Source: Hyphomonas sp.
Lineage (GTDB): Bacteria > Pseudomonadota > Alphaproteobacteria > Caulobacterales > Hyphomonadaceae
NCBI GenBank assembly: GCA_024743015.1
Contig: JANSXJ010000162.1
Span: 1-7,773, forward strand
Length of the DNA: 7,773 nucleotides
Direction of reading: 5' to 3'
Part shown: piece after piece, positions 6,684 to 7,773 of the stretch
How positions within the stretch are numbered: the first letter of the stretch is position 1
Layout: each line of letters begins with the position of its first letter
Notes under the pieces: model-generated
Seen by the model: the letters and a program-made list of their open reading frames with translations, nothing else
The model's database searches: none
Told to the model about the DNA's origin: nothing
Made by a program: the position numbers and the translations under genes

Positions 6684-7773
6684 TTATCCACCCATCACCT
6701 TGTTGATCGCGGATTCGAGCGACAGATCTTCTTTTTCTCCGGTGGCGCGGCGTTTGAGTTCCACCGTTCCGGACTTTACGCCGCGAGGTCCAACGGTCAG
6801 CTGCCAGGGCAGGCCGATCAGCTCCATGCGCGCAAACTTCGGACCGGCGCGATCAGCGGTCTCGTCATAGAGCGGATCTTTGCCGGCAGCGACAAGCTTC
6901 GCATATGCCTCGTCGGCAACCGCGGCGACATCTGCATCATCCGGTTTCATTGAAATGATCCCGGCGCCGAACGGAGCAACTTCGTCGGGCCAAATAATGC
7001 CATTCTCATCATGGCTGGCTTCGATGATCGCGCCGACGCAGCGAGAAACCCCGACACCGTAAGACCCGCCATGAATCGTCACCAGATCGCCGTCCCTGGT
7101 CTGAACCTCGGCCTTCATGGGCTCTGAATACTTGGTTCCGAAATAGAAGATATGCCCCACCTCAATACCGCGCGCTTTGACCTGCCGGTCTGCCGGAATG
7201 GCATTGAACGCAGCCTCGTCATGCTTTTCGTCGGTTGCCGCATAATACTGCGTCCGCTTGGTCATTTCAGCGTCCAGCGCGGCGAGGTCCTCGAAATCGA
7301 AATCTGCGCCAGGGGCTGGCACATCCAGAACCGCCTTGTCGCAATAGACTTCGCTTTCGCCGCTATCGGCTAGGATCAGGAATTCATGGCTGAGATCACC
7401 GCCAATGGGACCGGGATCGGCCTGCATCGGAATGGCGGTAATGCCCATACGGTCGAACGTGTTGAGATAGGCGGCGAACATTCTCTGATACGAAACCCGC
7501 GCCGCTTCTTCTGAAAGATCAAAGCTGTACGCGTCTTTCATCAGAAACTCGCGCCCGCGCATGATGCCAAACCGCGGACGAATCTCGTCCCGGAACTTCC
7601 ATTGCTGGTGATAGAGATTGATCGGCAATTGCTTGTAGCTCTTCACAAATGAGCGGAAGATGTCGGTGATCATCTCTTCATTCGTGGGGCCGTAAAGCAT
7701 GTCTCGATCGTGGCGATCGGTGATGCGGAGCATTTCCTCTCCATAATCATCATAGCGCCCGGATTCGCGCCAA
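6684..7773 (-). CDS. proS: Prolyl-tRNA synthetase, short form, 5' end outside window
   Basis: This class II aminoacyl-tRNA synthetase attaches proline to tRNA-Pro in the cytoplasm. The reading frame is open to the window edge. Thirteen codons upstream of the internal ATG at 7733 read [13 protein letters not shown] and join the conserved [21 protein letters not shown], so the true start lies beyond 7773. The 362 visible residues contain motif 2 at about 60-85 ([10 protein letters not shown], then [12 protein letters not shown]), motif 3 at about 235-252 ([10 protein letters not shown]) and an anticodon-binding domain from about 257 to the end. Only about 150 residues separate motifs 2 and 3, so the ~180-residue editing insertion of E. 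coli ProRS is absent. I estimate about 75 N-terminal residues, including motif 1, are missing. lolC follows after 48 bases. Confidence 0.96.
   Translation of the reverse strand, partial: WRESGRYDDYGEEMLRITDRHDRDMLYGPTNEEMITDIFRSFVKSYKQLPINLYHQQWKFRDEIRPRFGIMRGREFLMKDAYSFDLSEEAARVSYQRMFAAYLNTFDRMGITAIPMQADPGPIGGDLSHEFLILADSGESEVYCDKAVLDVPAPGADFDFEDLAALDAEMTKRTQYYAATDEKHDEAAFNAIPADRQVKARGIEVGHIFYFGTKYSEPMKAEVQTRDGDLVTIHGGSYGVGVSRCVGAIIEASHDENGIIWPDEVAPFGAGIISMKPDDADVAAVADEAYAKLVAAGKDPLYDETADRAGPKFARMELIGLPWQLTVGPRGVKSGTVELKRRATGEKEDLSLESAINKVMGG

Noticed and set aside
5238..6953. A 571-codon open frame on the plus strand, antisense to lolD, lolC and proS
   Set aside because: Its product is a run of His, Asp, Arg and Gln with no fold or motif. 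Segments such as DHDQDQHDDHHH are exactly what results from reading Met/Ile codons of the permease on the other strand. No Shine-Dalgarno or promoter supports it, and the minus-strand genes are certain.

Overview
The window looks like an ordinary housekeeping stretch of an alphaproteobacterial chromosome. All recognisable genes lie on the minus strand, so transcription runs from high to low coordinates. In transcription order they are proS (5' end cut off by the window), a lolC/E-family permease gene, lolD, dnaE, rpsB and tsf (only its first 25 codons). The alphaproteobacterial assignment is an inference from three things: the proS-lolC-lolD-dnaE order, a short prolyl-tRNA synthetase with no large insertion domain, and an S2 protein with a long acidic Ala/Glu tail. 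I cannot fix the genus. A Caulobacter-, Hyphomonas- or Parvularcula-like lineage is plausible.

Layout. Bases 7773-6684 encode prolyl-tRNA synthetase. After a 48-base gap, 6635-5364 encodes the inner-membrane permease of the lipoprotein-releasing transporter. Its stop overlaps the start of its ATPase gene lolD (5364-4684) by one base (TAATG), so these two are very probably translationally coupled. A 144-base gap with a weak candidate promoter and a 13-base palindrome leads to dnaE (4539-1120), the replicative polymerase alpha subunit. It most likely starts at a GTG with a good Shine-Dalgarno. A 149-base gap then holds a candidate promoter, a 7-base direct repeat and a leader predicted to fold over the rpsB ribosome-binding site. 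rpsB (970-110) and tsf (77 to window edge) follow, 32 bases apart, in the order conserved across bacteria.

The genes serve separate core functions: proline charging, lipoprotein export to the outer membrane, DNA replication and translation. Their grouping is conserved genome organisation rather than a pathway. No RNA gene, mobile element, CRISPR array, prophage, toxin-antitoxin pair or defence gene is visible, and I see no new multigene system. The observations most worth checking are non-coding: the rpsB leader that can sequester AAGG of its Shine-Dalgarno, and the small symmetric sites upstream of dnaE and rpsB. At protein level they are the short ProRS, the single LolC/E-type permease and the degenerate PHP metal site of DnaE. 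No gap exceeds 300 bases.
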